This document shows, in pieces, positions 33,109-42,782 of a stretch of 64,000 nt of DNA. The stretch is from Pseudoalteromonas amylolytica. Its GTDB lineage: Bacteria > Pseudomonadota > Gammaproteobacteria > Enterobacterales > Alteromonadaceae. The notes under the pieces were generated by a model. The model saw nothing but the letters and a program-made list of their open reading frames with translations, was not told the origin of the DNA and did not search any database. The first letter of the stretch is position 1, and each line of letters opens with the position of its first letter. The position numbers and the translations under genes are program-made. The stretch is from contig NZ_MKJU01000030.1 of the NCBI RefSeq assembly GCF_001854605.1, positions 341,840-405,839 on the forward strand, in the 5' to 3' direction.

Positions 33109-35739
33109 ATGACGCAACAATCTACAGCCATTTTTACAAACGTTGGTGAACGTACCAATGTCACTGGCTCTGCGCGTTTTAAGCGCCTGATACTAGAGGA
33201 AGAATACGAAACAGCTTTGGAAGTCGCCCGTGAACAAGTAGAAAACGGGGCGCAAGTGATTGATATCAACATGGATGAAGCTATGTTGGACTCAAAAGCG
33301 GCCATGGTGAAGTTTCTAAACCTGATTGCATCTGAGCCTGATATTTCACGTGTCCCTATTATGGTTGACTCCTCGAAATGGGAGGTGATAGAAGCGGGTC
33401 TAAAATGCATTCAAGGTAAGGCCATCGTCAACTCAATCTCCTTAAAAGAAGGTGAAGAGCCTTTTATTCGTCAAGCCAAAATTATCAAACGTTTTGGTGC
33501 AGCCGCTGTAGTAATGGCGTTTGACGAAGTAGGTCAAGCCGAAACTGCACAGCGTAAATTTGAAATATGTGAGCGCTCTTACCGTATATTGGTCGATCAA
33601 ATTGGCTTTCCACCAGAGGACATTATATTTGATCCTAATATCTTTGCTGTAGCAACGGGGATAGAAGAGCACGATAATTATGCTGTTGAATTTATAGAAG
33701 GCACAAGGCGGATCAAAGCCGGATTACCTCATTGTAAGGTTTCGGGTGGGGTGTCAAATGTCTCCTTTTCATTCCGTGGTAACAACCCTGTGCGTGAAGC
33801 CATTCATTCGGTATTTCTGTATCACGCGATTCAAGCTGGCATGGATATGGGTATCGTTAATGCAGGTCAGCTTGCGGTATATGACGATATTCCTAAAGAG
33901 CTTCGAGACGCAGTTGAAGACGTTATTCTTAACAAAGATCCTCAGGCGGGTGAACGTTTAGTTGATCTTGCGCCAAAGTATTCAGGAATGGCGCAGGCTG
34001 CAAAAGTGGAAGACTTGGAGTGGCGTTCTTGGCCCGTTGCTAAGCGTTTGGAGCACGCCTTGGTTAAGGGCATTACCGAGTTTATTGACGAAGATACTGA
34101 AGCGTGTCGCTCAGGCATGGCAAAGCCCATAGAGGTTATTGAAGGGCCGTTGATGGATGGTATGAACGTCGTTGGTGACCTGTTTGGTGCAGGTAAAATG
34201 TTTTTACCTCAGGTTGTTAAATCAGCGCGTGTGATGAAGCGCGCTGTAGCCTACCTTGACCCTTTCATTGAAGCAGAAAAGCAAGAAGGTGAAACGAACG
34301 GCAAAATCATCATGGCAACGGTCAAAGGTGACGTGCATGATATTGGCAAGAACATTGTCGGGGTGGTGTTGCAGTGTAACAACTATGAAGTGGTTGACCT
34401 TGGGGTAATGGTGCCTGCGGAAAAGATTTTGCAAACCGCCATTGATGAAAACGCGGATGTGATTGGTTTATCTGGTTTGATCACGCCGTCACTGGATGAA
34501 ATGGTACACGTTGCCAAAGAAATGAAGCGACGTGGCTTTGAGTTGCCATTGTTGATTGGTGGAGCAACCACCTCCAAAGCGCACACCGCGGTGAAAATCG
34601 AACCTCAATACGACAAAGGGGTTGTGTACGTAAACAATGCCAGCCGCGCAGTGGGCGTGGTCTCGAACTTATTGAGCAAGACGCAAAAAGCAGACTTTTT
34701 GACAAAAACAGCCCAAGAATATGTCAAAGTCAGGGAGCAACAAGCGCGCAAGAAGCCACGTTCAAAACCTGTTACTTTGCAACGTGCGCGAGACAATGCC
34801 ATTAAGCTTGATTGGGACAACTACACTCCGCCAGTACCTAAAAAATTAGGCGTGACTGAGTTCACTGATGTGAGTATCAAAACACTTCGCCAATATATCG
34901 ACTGGACGCCGTTTTTCATGACTTGGTCACTGGCGGGTAAATACCCCAGAATCCTGCATGACGAAATTGTGGGAGAGCAGGCACAAAGCCTATTTGAAGA
35001 TGCCAATGCGATGCTGGATGAGTTTGAACAAACTGGGGCGCTAAAACCTTTGGGTGTCATAGGCTTATTCCCTGCTAACAGAGTGGGGGATGATATTGAG
35101 ATCTACACCGATGAAACGCGTACTCAAGTACGCGCTTTATCTTGCCATCTACGCCAACAGACGGAAAAAACAGATTTTCCGAATTATTGTTTGGCAGATT
35201 ATATCGCCCCTAAAGGGGTTGCTGACTACTTTGGTGCATTTGCGGTAACCGGAGGCTTGGAAGAAGATGATTTAGCTGCGGCGTTTGATGCTAAACACGA
35301 CGATTACAACAAGATCATGGTTAAGGCGGTTGCTGATAGATTGGCAGAGGCGTTTGCGGAATATCTTCACGAACAAGTGCGCAAGCACTACTGGGGCTAT
35401 GCTCCCGATGAAAGTCTAAGTAATGAAGAACTTATCCGTGAAAACTATCAAGGCATTCGTCCAGCGCCTGGCTATCCAGCCTGTCCTGAGCACACCGAGA
35501 AAAAGAAAATCTGGCAACTACTGGATACGCAACAGCGCATCGGTATGAAGCTAACCAGCTCATACGCCATGTGGCCCGGGGCGGCGGTTTCAGGTTGGTA
35601 CTTCTCTCACCCTGAGTCAAAGTACTATGCGGTGGCAAGTATTCAAAGAGATCAAGTTGAAGACTATGCAAGGCGCACGGGAATGACCTTGTCAGAAGCT
35701 GAACGTTGGTTGTCACCAAACCTTGGCTACGAGGCGTAG
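33109..35739 (+). CDS. metH: Methionine synthase, folate-, cobalamin- and AdoMet-binding modules
   Basis: An 876-residue protein. It begins with the pterin-binding module (Val-Gly-Glu-Arg-Thr-Asn-Val-Thr-Gly-Ser). The cobalamin cap and binding module follow, with the lower-ligand His410 in Gly-Asp-Val-His-Asp-Ile-Gly, and then the reactivation domain near the C-terminus (Tyr-Pro-Ala-Cys-Pro-Glu-His; Trp-Tyr-Phe-Ser-His-Pro). It has its own ribosome binding site (AGGAAG) 9 bp after the first ORF. Together the two ORFs cover a full-length MetH. The homocysteine module must act as a separate subunit. Confidence 0.94.
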   Translation: MTQQSTAIFTNVGERTNVTGSARFKRLILEEEYETALEVAREQVENGAQVIDINMDEAMLDSKAAMVKFLNLIASEPDISRVPIMVDSSKWEVIEAGLKCIQGKAIVNSISLKEGEEPFIRQAKIIKRFGAAAVVMAFDEVGQAETAQRKFEICERSYRILVDQIGFPPEDIIFDPNIFAVATGIEEHDNYAVEFIEGTRRIKAGLPHCKVSGGVSNVSFSFRGNNPVREAIHSVFLYHAIQAGMDMGIVNAGQLAVYDDIPKELRDAVEDVILNKDPQAGERLVDLAPKYSGMAQAAKVEDLEWRSWPVAKRLEHALVKGITEFIDEDTEACRSGMAKPIEVIEGPLMDGMNVVGDLFGAGKMFLPQVVKSARVMKRAVAYLDPFIEAEKQEGETNGKIIMATVKGDVHDIGKNIVGVVLQCNNYEVVDLGVMVPAEKILQTAIDENADVIGLSGLITPSLDEMVHVAKEMKRRGFELPLLIGGATTSKAHTAVKIEPQYDKGVVYVNNASRAVGVVSNLLSKTQKADFLTKTAQEYVKVREQQARKKPRSKPVTLQRARDNAIKLDWDNYTPPVPKKLGVTEFTDVSIKTLRQYIDWTPFFMTWSLAGKYPRILHDEIVGEQAQSLFEDANAMLDEFEQTGALKPLGVIGLFPANRVGDDIEIYTDETRTQVRALSCHLRQQTEKTDFPNYCLADYIAPKGVADYFGAFAVTGGLEEDDLAAAFDAKHDDYNKIMVKAVADRLAEAFAEYLHEQVRKHYWGYAPDESLSNEELIRENYQGIRPAPGYPACPEHTEKKKIWQLLDTQQRIGMKLTSSYAMWPGAAVSGWYFSHPESKYYAVASIQRDQVEDYARRTGMTLSEAERWLSPNLGYEA

Positions 35740-35766
35740 CCGTTCTAATAGTTGCCATTAAACCTT

Positions 35767-35799
35767 AAAAAAGCGCTTGATTTAATCAAGCGCTTTTTT
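35767..35799. terminator. Bidirectional terminator after metH
   Basis: AAAAAAGCGCTTGATT and its complement form a 16-bp almost perfect stem with a T run on the right and an A run on the left, between convergent genes. Confidence 0.92.
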
Positions 35800-35831
35800 A
35801 ATTTACTAACACACGAGGTTAGTTAGCACAG

Positions 35832-37046
35832 CTAGCCCATGCGAGTCACAATAGCGGGAGAGACCAAACTGGCTTGATAGACAGGTTGTAAAGTGGCGAG
35901 CTGTCCTATCCCTAACATAGCCAACGCGCCGACTATCAAGTAGTCACCAGGAATGGGTGGTAATTCAAATAACACCATTAAATAAGTGTTACAAATAAGC
36001 GATAACAGTACACCTATACCTATTCCCACACTCGTTACGATAAGGCTCTCAAGCATAAAGTAGCGCAATATTTGTGTGCGACTGGCACCAAGCGCACGAC
36101 GCGTGCCAATTTGTTTCTTACGGGTGATGATGGTGTAGCGCACTTGGCCAAAAATCCCGAACGCGGTGACTGTGCTCAAAATAGCGACCAACACAATAAG
36201 CGTGACTACCACAGCAAAATCACTTTGATGGCTTTTGCTACGAGTTTGCTCAAACGCTGCCATATTATCCAGCCATCGACCGGGGGTTTGCAGTAATAGC
36301 TCTGAAACTTGCTGCATTGCTTGTTCGCGCATACCTGGGCGTGCCCTGACCATGTAAATCGGTTCTGAGTCAATATAGTTCCCACTGCTTAATACTGTGT
36401 GCCAGTTGTTTTTCCACCAGTTCCAAGCGCTGGGTAGTTTTTCAACGATGCCTACAACGGTGCAGGCATCCATTCCAGAATATATCGTACTCCCTAAAGC
36501 TTCTCGCCAGTCATCAGGGTAAAGCTTTTCCGCCAACGCTTTGGAAATAATGAGTTTTGGCATTCTCTGAGTATTGGTACTGGTGTGTTCATAGTAAAAA
36601 ATATCACTGGGCTTGAACCATTCACCTGCAATAAGTTTTAGCCCAAAAGCTTCTAACGCATTGTAATCACCTTCGTAATAGCCGGCTCTTAGCAGCGCAT
36701 CTTCTGGAGAAGGGGGGAGGCCTATCTGCGTTGTTGACCCCCAAGAAGTATAAGGAATGTCTGAAACGCTGGAAGCGACTTGTACGGCAGATAATTGATT
36801 AATACGCTCGATATCTTGTTTGATTAAGTTGGCAATTTCGCTTCTATCGCCTTGAATATTCGTGGTAAATGAAAAGGTATGCTTTTCCTCTAAGCCTGTA
36901 CTAGTGTTTATGTTGTCCCACTTTTGTAATAGCATAAAAATTGTGTTCACTAGAATCGTCAAGGTGATTGAGATCTGTAAAACCAGAAGTAATGTCGGGG
37001 CCTTACGCTGATAAAGAGACTTTAGAATAGGCATAATGTCATTCAT
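35832..37046 (-). CDS. FtsX-like ABC permease subunit (MacB-type), second of a pair
   Basis: A 404-residue membrane protein: one N-terminal TM (about 20-38), a long periplasmic MacB_PCD-like region (about 45-280), and three C-terminal TMs. The signature Lys-Gln-Ile-Gly-Thr-Arg-Arg-Ala-Leu-Gly-Ala-Ser lies before the third TM. The start is the ATG at 37046 preceded by GGAGC; an in-frame extension upstream overlaps the previous gene and is unlikely. It lies 11 bp after the other permease gene. No ATPase or membrane-fusion gene is adjacent, so the pair must use one encoded elsewhere. The substrate is unknown. Confidence 0.85.
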   Translation of the reverse strand: MNDIMPILKSLYQRKAPTLLLVLQISITLTILVNTIFMLLQKWDNINTSTGLEEKHTFSFTTNIQGDRSEIANLIKQDIERINQLSAVQVASSVSDIPYTSWGSTTQIGLPPSPEDALLRAGYYEGDYNALEAFGLKLIAGEWFKPSDIFYYEHTSTNTQRMPKLIISKALAEKLYPDDWREALGSTIYSGMDACTVVGIVEKLPSAWNWWKNNWHTVLSSGNYIDSEPIYMVRARPGMREQAMQQVSELLLQTPGRWLDNMAAFEQTRSKSHQSDFAVVVTLIVLVAILSTVTAFGIFGQVRYTIITRKKQIGTRRALGASRTQILRYFMLESLIVTSVGIGIGVLLSLICNTYLMVLFELPPIPGDYLIVGALAMLGIGQLATLQPVYQASLVSPAIVTRMG

Positions 37047-37057
37047 GATTATTGCTC

Positions 37058-38401
37058 CTACAAGCTCTTTAGTTGGCTGGAAGGTTGTACTTGCATTGCT
37101 CTGTAAATGGGCCAAAGGCCAAAAAGGCAACTAGATAATACCGCCAGTACGACAGTGACAATGATCAGTGTACTATTCATTTGCATGACACTTGCGTTGA
37201 TAAAGTGAAACACGTTTTGCGCAGCTTTTAACCCCAATTGCGCCAGCAATAACCCTAACATACCGCCGAGTAAGCCTATAAGTGCTGTTTCACAGCCAAA
37301 TTGAATGGCGATATCTTGTTTGCTGGCTCCGACTGCTCTGCGTAAACCAATCTCTCCCTTCTTGTTGTGGAACTTGTTTATCATCAAGCTCATACAATTG
37401 AGTAAACAAACAATCAAAAAGGCCGACGCAAGCCAAACTGCGACCTTACTGTTATCTGGGACGACTTCCTCACGGACTAGGTACTCTTCAACATTGCGTG
37501 TGTAGCTTGGTAAATCTCTTGGAAATCGACCAAGCTGTTTTTGTTGCGCATCATAGTCATGTAAAAAGCTTGTATAAGCTTGCCTGTCATTGGCATTGTT
37601 CAGCTCTACCCATAAAAACATCCAAACACATTCTGACTCTAAAATTGTTTGAAAGCTTGGATTCTCTGGTGCAATACCGCAATACATTGAAAAGCTACTG
37701 CTTAAATACAATTCATGATTAATCTTGGTTTTTATTGGTATGTATATATCCAATGGTTTTTTAAATGCGGAGGACGAATAAAAAAAGTATTTAGGCGTTG
37801 GGTTCCAGCTGTCTAAAACACCCGAGATAGTGAGTGAGTGTTGATCCATCAATAGTTGCTTGCCAACTGAATTTTCACCATTAAATAGCTTATCATTGAG
37901 CGCTTTGCTGATCACGACTGTAAACTCGCCGTTTTCGTCTGCACTGTCTAACCAAGGCGTTCCAAACAAGAATGGCACATTGAACATATCAAAGAAGTCG
38001 TTGGTCGTTGCATACATATACTGCATTTTTCCTTCCGACTTTGCTTGTGATGGCGTGCGAATGAGTGCCTTGTGATCCGCAATAAGCGTTTGCGACTTAA
38101 CCAAATCGCTGCGTTTGTTTGCTTCGGTTATATTCACTGCATCGCGATAAGTGATCCTATGGGGCGCTTCTTCTTTGCCTTGGTGCTCACTGTAGGGCTG
38201 CTCTGAAAACCAACTGCTTAAATAAACAAGATGAAGTGTATCGGCTTTTTCTGGAATTGGATGTTTTGACATCATGTAGCTCACCGTGAAGGTGATCATT
38301 GTTATGGCAATTCCTATCGCAATAATAAGTACCATGAGAGAACTGAGCATAGGGGTTTTACGAATGCTGATCCATGCAAGTTTGAAATAATAATTAACCA
38401 T
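37058..38401 (-). CDS. FtsX-like ABC permease subunit (MacB-type), first of a pair
   Basis: A 447-residue permease with the same layout: TM1 at about 20-45, a large periplasmic domain, three C-terminal TMs and the signature Gly-Glu-Ile-Gly-Leu-Arg-Arg-Ala-Val-Gly-Ala-Ser. The start is the ATG at 38401 with AAGGAGC upstream. It shares overall organisation with the following gene but differs strongly in the periplasmic region, so they are probably heterodimer partners. In Alteromonadales such pairs usually sit with an ATPase and a two-component system, which are missing here. Confidence 0.86.
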   Translation of the reverse strand: MVNYYFKLAWISIRKTPMLSSLMVLIIAIGIAITMITFTVSYMMSKHPIPEKADTLHLVYLSSWFSEQPYSEHQGKEEAPHRITYRDAVNITEANKRSDLVKSQTLIADHKALIRTPSQAKSEGKMQYMYATTNDFFDMFNVPFLFGTPWLDSADENGEFTVVISKALNDKLFNGENSVGKQLLMDQHSLTISGVLDSWNPTPKYFFYSSSAFKKPLDIYIPIKTKINHELYLSSSFSMYCGIAPENPSFQTILESECVWMFLWVELNNANDRQAYTSFLHDYDAQQKQLGRFPRDLPSYTRNVEEYLVREEVVPDNSKVAVWLASAFLIVCLLNCMSLMINKFHNKKGEIGLRRAVGASKQDIAIQFGCETALIGLLGGMLGLLLAQLGLKAAQNVFHFINASVMQMNSTLIIVTVVLAVLSSCLFGLWPIYRAMQVQPSSQLKSL

Positions 38402-38744
38402 GGTGCTCCTTAACACTCAGAGAAATAAAACATGAGCATTTGCACGTTACATCGTATAAGTTTGCCGACGGCTTGATCCTCATCACTTTTCCTTAAAAGT
38501 AGTCAAAGTTCCTTTTTCTGGATATAGGTACCTATCCGGACTCTTATTTTTACAAAAAAATAACCAAAAGTTAATCTAAATGTGTGATTTATTTATTTAT
38601 ACGGAAATTTTTATGAAAAAATAATCTTTTTCTTTAAAGATAGCAAGTTAGGCTATCGATTGTTGTCTCGTCTGAAAGAGTCATGGTTATACCTGTTTAG
38701 TCGTACATGTTAATATTAATAAAAAGATTATATCGAGTGCTATT
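38402..38744. other. 343-bp divergent intergenic region without a recognisable gene
   Basis: AT-rich spacer between the FtsX-like operon and hrpB. I see no ORF with a convincing start and no strong hairpin. A short AAAAATAA-rich stretch near 38550-38640 could carry promoters. Nothing else can be supported. Confidence 0.5.
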
Positions 38745-41171
38745 GTGTTACCCATCGAAGCTATTTATGAGAAGTTAGTTGCTCAGTTGCAGCAACATAA
38801 TACCGTGCTACTTCAGGCTCCACCTGGAGCCGGTAAATCCACATGGTTACCGCTTAATTTAATGAAAAATAACTGTTTTAAGCATATTGTGATGCTTGAG
38901 CCAAGACGGCTTGCGGCACGTAATATAGCGCAGTTTTTGGCGCAGCAACAAAATGAAGCACTAGGGCACAGTATTGGCCTGCGAATTCGCAACGAAGTCG
39001 CCGTATCGGAGCATACGCGATTAGAAATCGTTACAGAAGGTGTTTTAACAAAAATGCTACAATCGGATCCCGAACTGACTGGTATCGATTTGCTGATTTT
39101 TGATGAGTTTCACGAACGTTCTTTGGCTGCGGATACAGCGTTGGCGTTTGCGTTGGAAACGCAAGGAGTATTTAGAGACGATCTAAAAATTCTAGTGATG
39201 TCGGCAACGCTGGACAGCACGCGTTATCAAGCTTTTTTAGACTGCCCTGTAGTAGCATCGGATGGGCGCAGTTATCCCGTCAGTGAAATCTATCAGCCCT
39301 TGCGTGATGAAGCCAAATGGCTTGAAGCTATGCCTTCTTTGGTACTAAACGCACTACAACAGCAAACGGGAAGTGCACTGGTGTTCTTACCAGGGAAAAG
39401 GGAAATTAACTTTTTATATCAAAGTCTTGCTGATAAAGTGTCTGCAGACACGCAAGTTGTCACCTTGTTTGGTGAGCAGGACAAAGCCACACAACAAGCA
39501 GCGATAGCGCCAGCAAAAGATGGGTTACGTAAAGTGGTACTCACCACCAATGTCGCAGAAACCTCATTGACCATAGAAGGCATTCGCATTGTTGTAGACA
39601 GTGGCAAGCGCCGCGCTGCACAGTTCAATTTAAAAACTGGCGTAACGGAACTTGTAACGGTGTCGATCTCGCGCTCATCAGCGGTACAAAGGGCTGGTCG
39701 TGCGGGCAGGGTTGAAGCAGGGATCGTATATCGACTTGGATCACATGAGCAGTTTGAGCGCAGAGACAAACATGATGTGCCCGAGATCTTAAGTTCAGAC
39801 ATTGCCAGCCTAGTTCTTGAAGCTAAAGTCTGGGGTTCAGAGGTTGAACAACTACCTTTGTTAGATGTGCCATCATCTGGGGCATTACAGCAAGCTCATA
39901 GCTTACTTAGCATGCTCGAAGCAACTGATGAAACAGGAAAAGTGACAGAACTTGGTCGTAAAATGCACCAGTTTGGCACCGAACCGCGCCTCGCTCACAT
40001 GCTTTTGAAAGCCACAGCGCTGGAGGCAGACAGCCCCGGCATTAGCCATTTAGCCTGTTACCTTGTTGCTTTGTTGGAAAGCAGAGCAAGTGGATCACCG
40101 GAACTCAGAGTGGCTCTTCAAAGTCAATTTGAGAAACCTCAAAAGTCGTTTACACAATCGTTAAGGCCATGGTTAAAGCGTTTAAAGATTAGTGAGCGCT
40201 CAATGCTTAGCTGTGAGTATTTGAGCTTGCTTGTTGCGCTGGCGTTCCCTGACAGATTAGCAAAACGCCGAGGGCAGGGGTTTGTATTGGCCAACGGCGC
40301 AGGCGTGAACAGTCATGAAACTCATTGGTTAGATTGTGACTACTTAGCCATTGCATCGTTAGGCGGACATAAAGGACAGCGTATTTTTAGCGCGACAGAG
40401 CTTAACGTTTCACTTTTACAACAAACGCTGCCACATTTATTTGAAGAAAAAGACATGTGTGAGTTTGATGAAAAGGCCGAGCGCTTTATACACGAACAAC
40501 GCTTACAACTTGGCGCTTTGGTGATTGAATCTAAACCAAGCACGAAAACGCTGGATGTGCAGGCGCGAACACAAGCTTGGTTAAATTTAGTCGCCAAGCA
40601 TGGCTTGACACTGTTTAATGACTATCAGCAAGTGCAACCGCTACTTAACCGTATGACACTGGCACAGCGCTTCTACCCTGAAGAGTTTGCAAACCTTGAT
40701 GAAGCTGCGCTTTTAAATCGTATTGAAGATTGGTTAGCGCCTTACCTTGTTGATATCAAAAAGCTCGTAGAGTTAAAGAAGCTTGATTTGACCAGTGCTA
40801 TTAAGGGCCTGCTGGATTGGCACCAACAACAGCGATTAGATGAAATTTTACCACCACGCATTCAAGTGCCTAGTGGCTCAAATATAAAGATTGAATACCC
40901 GCTTCAGGGGCCAGCTAAGTTATCGGTTAGAATGCAGGAGGTATATGGCCTGTTAGCCTCGCCCGTTTTGTGTAATGGCAAGTTGCCTTTATTGATGGAG
41001 CTGTTGTCTCCTGCCCATAGGCCACTACAGCTTACCCAAGATCTGGCTCACTTTTGGCAAACCAGTTACAAAGATGTACAAAAAGAGATGAAAGGGCGCT
41101 ATCCCAAGCATTTTTGGCCAGATGACCCCGCGACGGCACAAGCAACAAACAAAGTAAAAAGCCGTATGTAG
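38745..41171 (+). CDS. hrpB: ATP-dependent helicase HrpB
   Basis: An 808-residue DEAH-box helicase. Walker A is Pro-Pro-Gly-Ala-Gly-Lys-Ser-Thr (about 26-33), motif II is Asp-Glu-Phe-His (an HrpB-type variant), motif III is Ser-Ala-Thr, and motif VI is Gln-Arg-Ala-Gly-Arg-Ala-Gly-Arg. The C-terminal half has the HrpB-specific region ending near Pro-Lys-His-Phe-Trp-Pro-Asp-Asp-Pro. The start is a GTG at 38745. HrpB is common in proteobacteria, with no settled role; RNA or nucleic-acid unwinding is presumed. It stands alone. Confidence 0.94.
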   Translation: MLPIEAIYEKLVAQLQQHNTVLLQAPPGAGKSTWLPLNLMKNNCFKHIVMLEPRRLAARNIAQFLAQQQNEALGHSIGLRIRNEVAVSEHTRLEIVTEGVLTKMLQSDPELTGIDLLIFDEFHERSLAADTALAFALETQGVFRDDLKILVMSATLDSTRYQAFLDCPVVASDGRSYPVSEIYQPLRDEAKWLEAMPSLVLNALQQQTGSALVFLPGKREINFLYQSLADKVSADTQVVTLFGEQDKATQQAAIAPAKDGLRKVVLTTNVAETSLTIEGIRIVVDSGKRRAAQFNLKTGVTELVTVSISRSSAVQRAGRAGRVEAGIVYRLGSHEQFERRDKHDVPEILSSDIASLVLEAKVWGSEVEQLPLLDVPSSGALQQAHSLLSMLEATDETGKVTELGRKMHQFGTEPRLAHMLLKATALEADSPGISHLACYLVALLESRASGSPELRVALQSQFEKPQKSFTQSLRPWLKRLKISERSMLSCEYLSLLVALAFPDRLAKRRGQGFVLANGAGVNSHETHWLDCDYLAIASLGGHKGQRIFSATELNVSLLQQTLPHLFEEKDMCEFDEKAERFIHEQRLQLGALVIESKPSTKTLDVQARTQAWLNLVAKHGLTLFNDYQQVQPLLNRMTLAQRFYPEEFANLDEAALLNRIEDWLAPYLVDIKKLVELKKLDLTSAIKGLLDWHQQQRLDEILPPRIQVPSGSNIKIEYPLQGPAKLSVRMQEVYGLLASPVLCNGKLPLLMELLSPAHRPLQLTQDLAHFWQTSYKDVQKEMKGRYPKHFWPDDPATAQATNKVKSRM

Positions 41172-41302
41172 TAGGTGCAGGGGGAAGTCACCGTGCTTGT
41201 ATTTTGCACAATCATGAACTCATGGTATTTTTAAGCAATAGAATCGGCACGGTGGCACATGATACAAACGGTGTACCGTGACTTTGTAAGAGGTTCAAGG
41301 AC

Positions 41303-42505
41303 TTGATACTCACCAATAAAACCGCAGATCAAAGCAGCGTGCAGCGTGTTAGTGCGCAAGCAAAACAAACCAAGCAGCCAGCTCAAGGCCGCTACCTTGA
41401 AGACAACCGCGGGCTCGCCAATGGGTTATCTCAAGCGCCATTGCAATCAATGGCTAACTCCGGTGCAATTCAACGCAAAACGGTCATCGAAAATATTGGT
41501 CAGACCTGTAAGTATGGCCAAGCGAATAATGCCAAGTCGGTGACGGTTGGTCATACCATGCACGCTTGGCTTGACCCAGCCGACCCTGTAAGAGGGCAAA
41601 GTGCCAGCGTGAATGCATCTCAAGATGATTTAATGGCATGGATAAAGGGAGTTTACCCTTTGGCAAAGGGGGCCATGTCGGTAAAAGGGCATTTACTCAA
41701 TGATAACTTGGGCGGTACGGCACTTGATAACAACCTCTACCCCATCTCAAAAGGTGCCAATGGCAAACACCTTTCAACCTCAGAAAATTATGTGAAAAAT
41801 GAAGTTTGGAAGAACAAAAATGCCGTTAAATACTCAGTGGTTGTAGCGGGCTCAACCGACTACACCAGCGCAAATACTAATAATGCAAAGGCGACGTTTC
41901 AAGCCACAGTTCGCCCTTGGAAAGACGTAACAGACACCAGTAATGTAGGGGCGGTTGCCTACACTGCAAACATTACCTCCGATCTGGGAAGCCCAAAAGA
42001 TAGAACTGCATCCGATGGCCAAGGCACGGCTTTGGATAATATTTCAGCGTATGGCTTAAAACCAAATAAAGCGCCTGCAAAATCTGTGGGAGATCTATCA
42101 AATGATGAAAAGCAACATCGCAAAGACCAGCCAGTCGGCTTGCAAATAGACTCACAATCTGGATATAAGGCACTTGATGCCACCGCCAGTGGTGACGGCT
42201 CAGATTCCCAAGTTTGGAAAAACGCTGAAGCGCAATTAAAAGACTCTCCCCAAGAGTTTGTTGAAGAGCACATGGATGATGTCACAAGAGATATAGCGAC
42301 AACCGCAATTGAAGCGAAGTCGGATGTGTCGGATGCGCTTGCCCTAGCACATGAGGCAGGTATGCTAGTTGCGTTCTGGTCCGGGTTGCCAACAGTTATG
42401 TCGCAAGGAATAGAAAAAAACGAGTGGGCACTTAAGAAGTTAGAAGAAGGATTTAATGCATTCTTTATCGAAGAGCACGAAGACTTTCACCAAGATGCTG
42501 ATTAG
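41303..42505 (+). CDS. Effector-like protein with a putative NS_2-type nuclease domain
   Basis: A 400-residue protein without a signal peptide. Residues 32-55 (Leu-Glu-Asp-Asn-Arg ... Leu-Gln-Ser-Met-Ala-Asn-Ser) resemble the short Asp-Asn-Arg-Pro-x-x ... Leu-Gln-x-Met-Ala-Asn-Asn motif that often starts DUF4157-type and contractile-injection-system cargo proteins. The centre has Lys-Gly-His130-Leu-Leu-Asn-Asp-Asn-Leu-Gly-Gly, then Asn-Asn-Leu-Tyr-Pro-Ile, Ala-Asn153 and Glu161, which matches the pattern of DNA/RNA non-specific endonuclease-like (Endonuclea_NS_2) domains. A long acidic tail follows. The start is a TTG at 41303 next to AAGGAC. No immunity gene is obvious downstream. Confidence 0.5.
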   Translation: MILTNKTADQSSVQRVSAQAKQTKQPAQGRYLEDNRGLANGLSQAPLQSMANSGAIQRKTVIENIGQTCKYGQANNAKSVTVGHTMHAWLDPADPVRGQSASVNASQDDLMAWIKGVYPLAKGAMSVKGHLLNDNLGGTALDNNLYPISKGANGKHLSTSENYVKNEVWKNKNAVKYSVVVAGSTDYTSANTNNAKATFQATVRPWKDVTDTSNVGAVAYTANITSDLGSPKDRTASDGQGTALDNISAYGLKPNKAPAKSVGDLSNDEKQHRKDQPVGLQIDSQSGYKALDATASGDGSDSQVWKNAEAQLKDSPQEFVEEHMDDVTRDIATTAIEAKSDVSDALALAHEAGMLVAFWSGLPTVMSQGIEKNEWALKKLEEGFNAFFIEEHEDFHQDAD

Positions 42506-42782
42506 CGCGTATCGCATTGATCAATAGTGTTGTTTATAAAGCGACTGGCGTGATGAGAAGCGATTCTTGCTTGCCTAATAGCCAGGAACTATTTCTGAGC
42601 TTCGAAAAATCCAAATAAAATTCTCAAATAGCCAAAAGCGATAAAATTCAATAGGTTGTTGTAGTTAGTATTTCAAAAACATGTTGCTGAATAAAAATAA
42701 TTGTAAAGATAAACACAATTTTCGTTCATGCTCTGTTAAAATACCGAAATTAGGACCTGTAAAAATTTGAGAAGAAAACACG

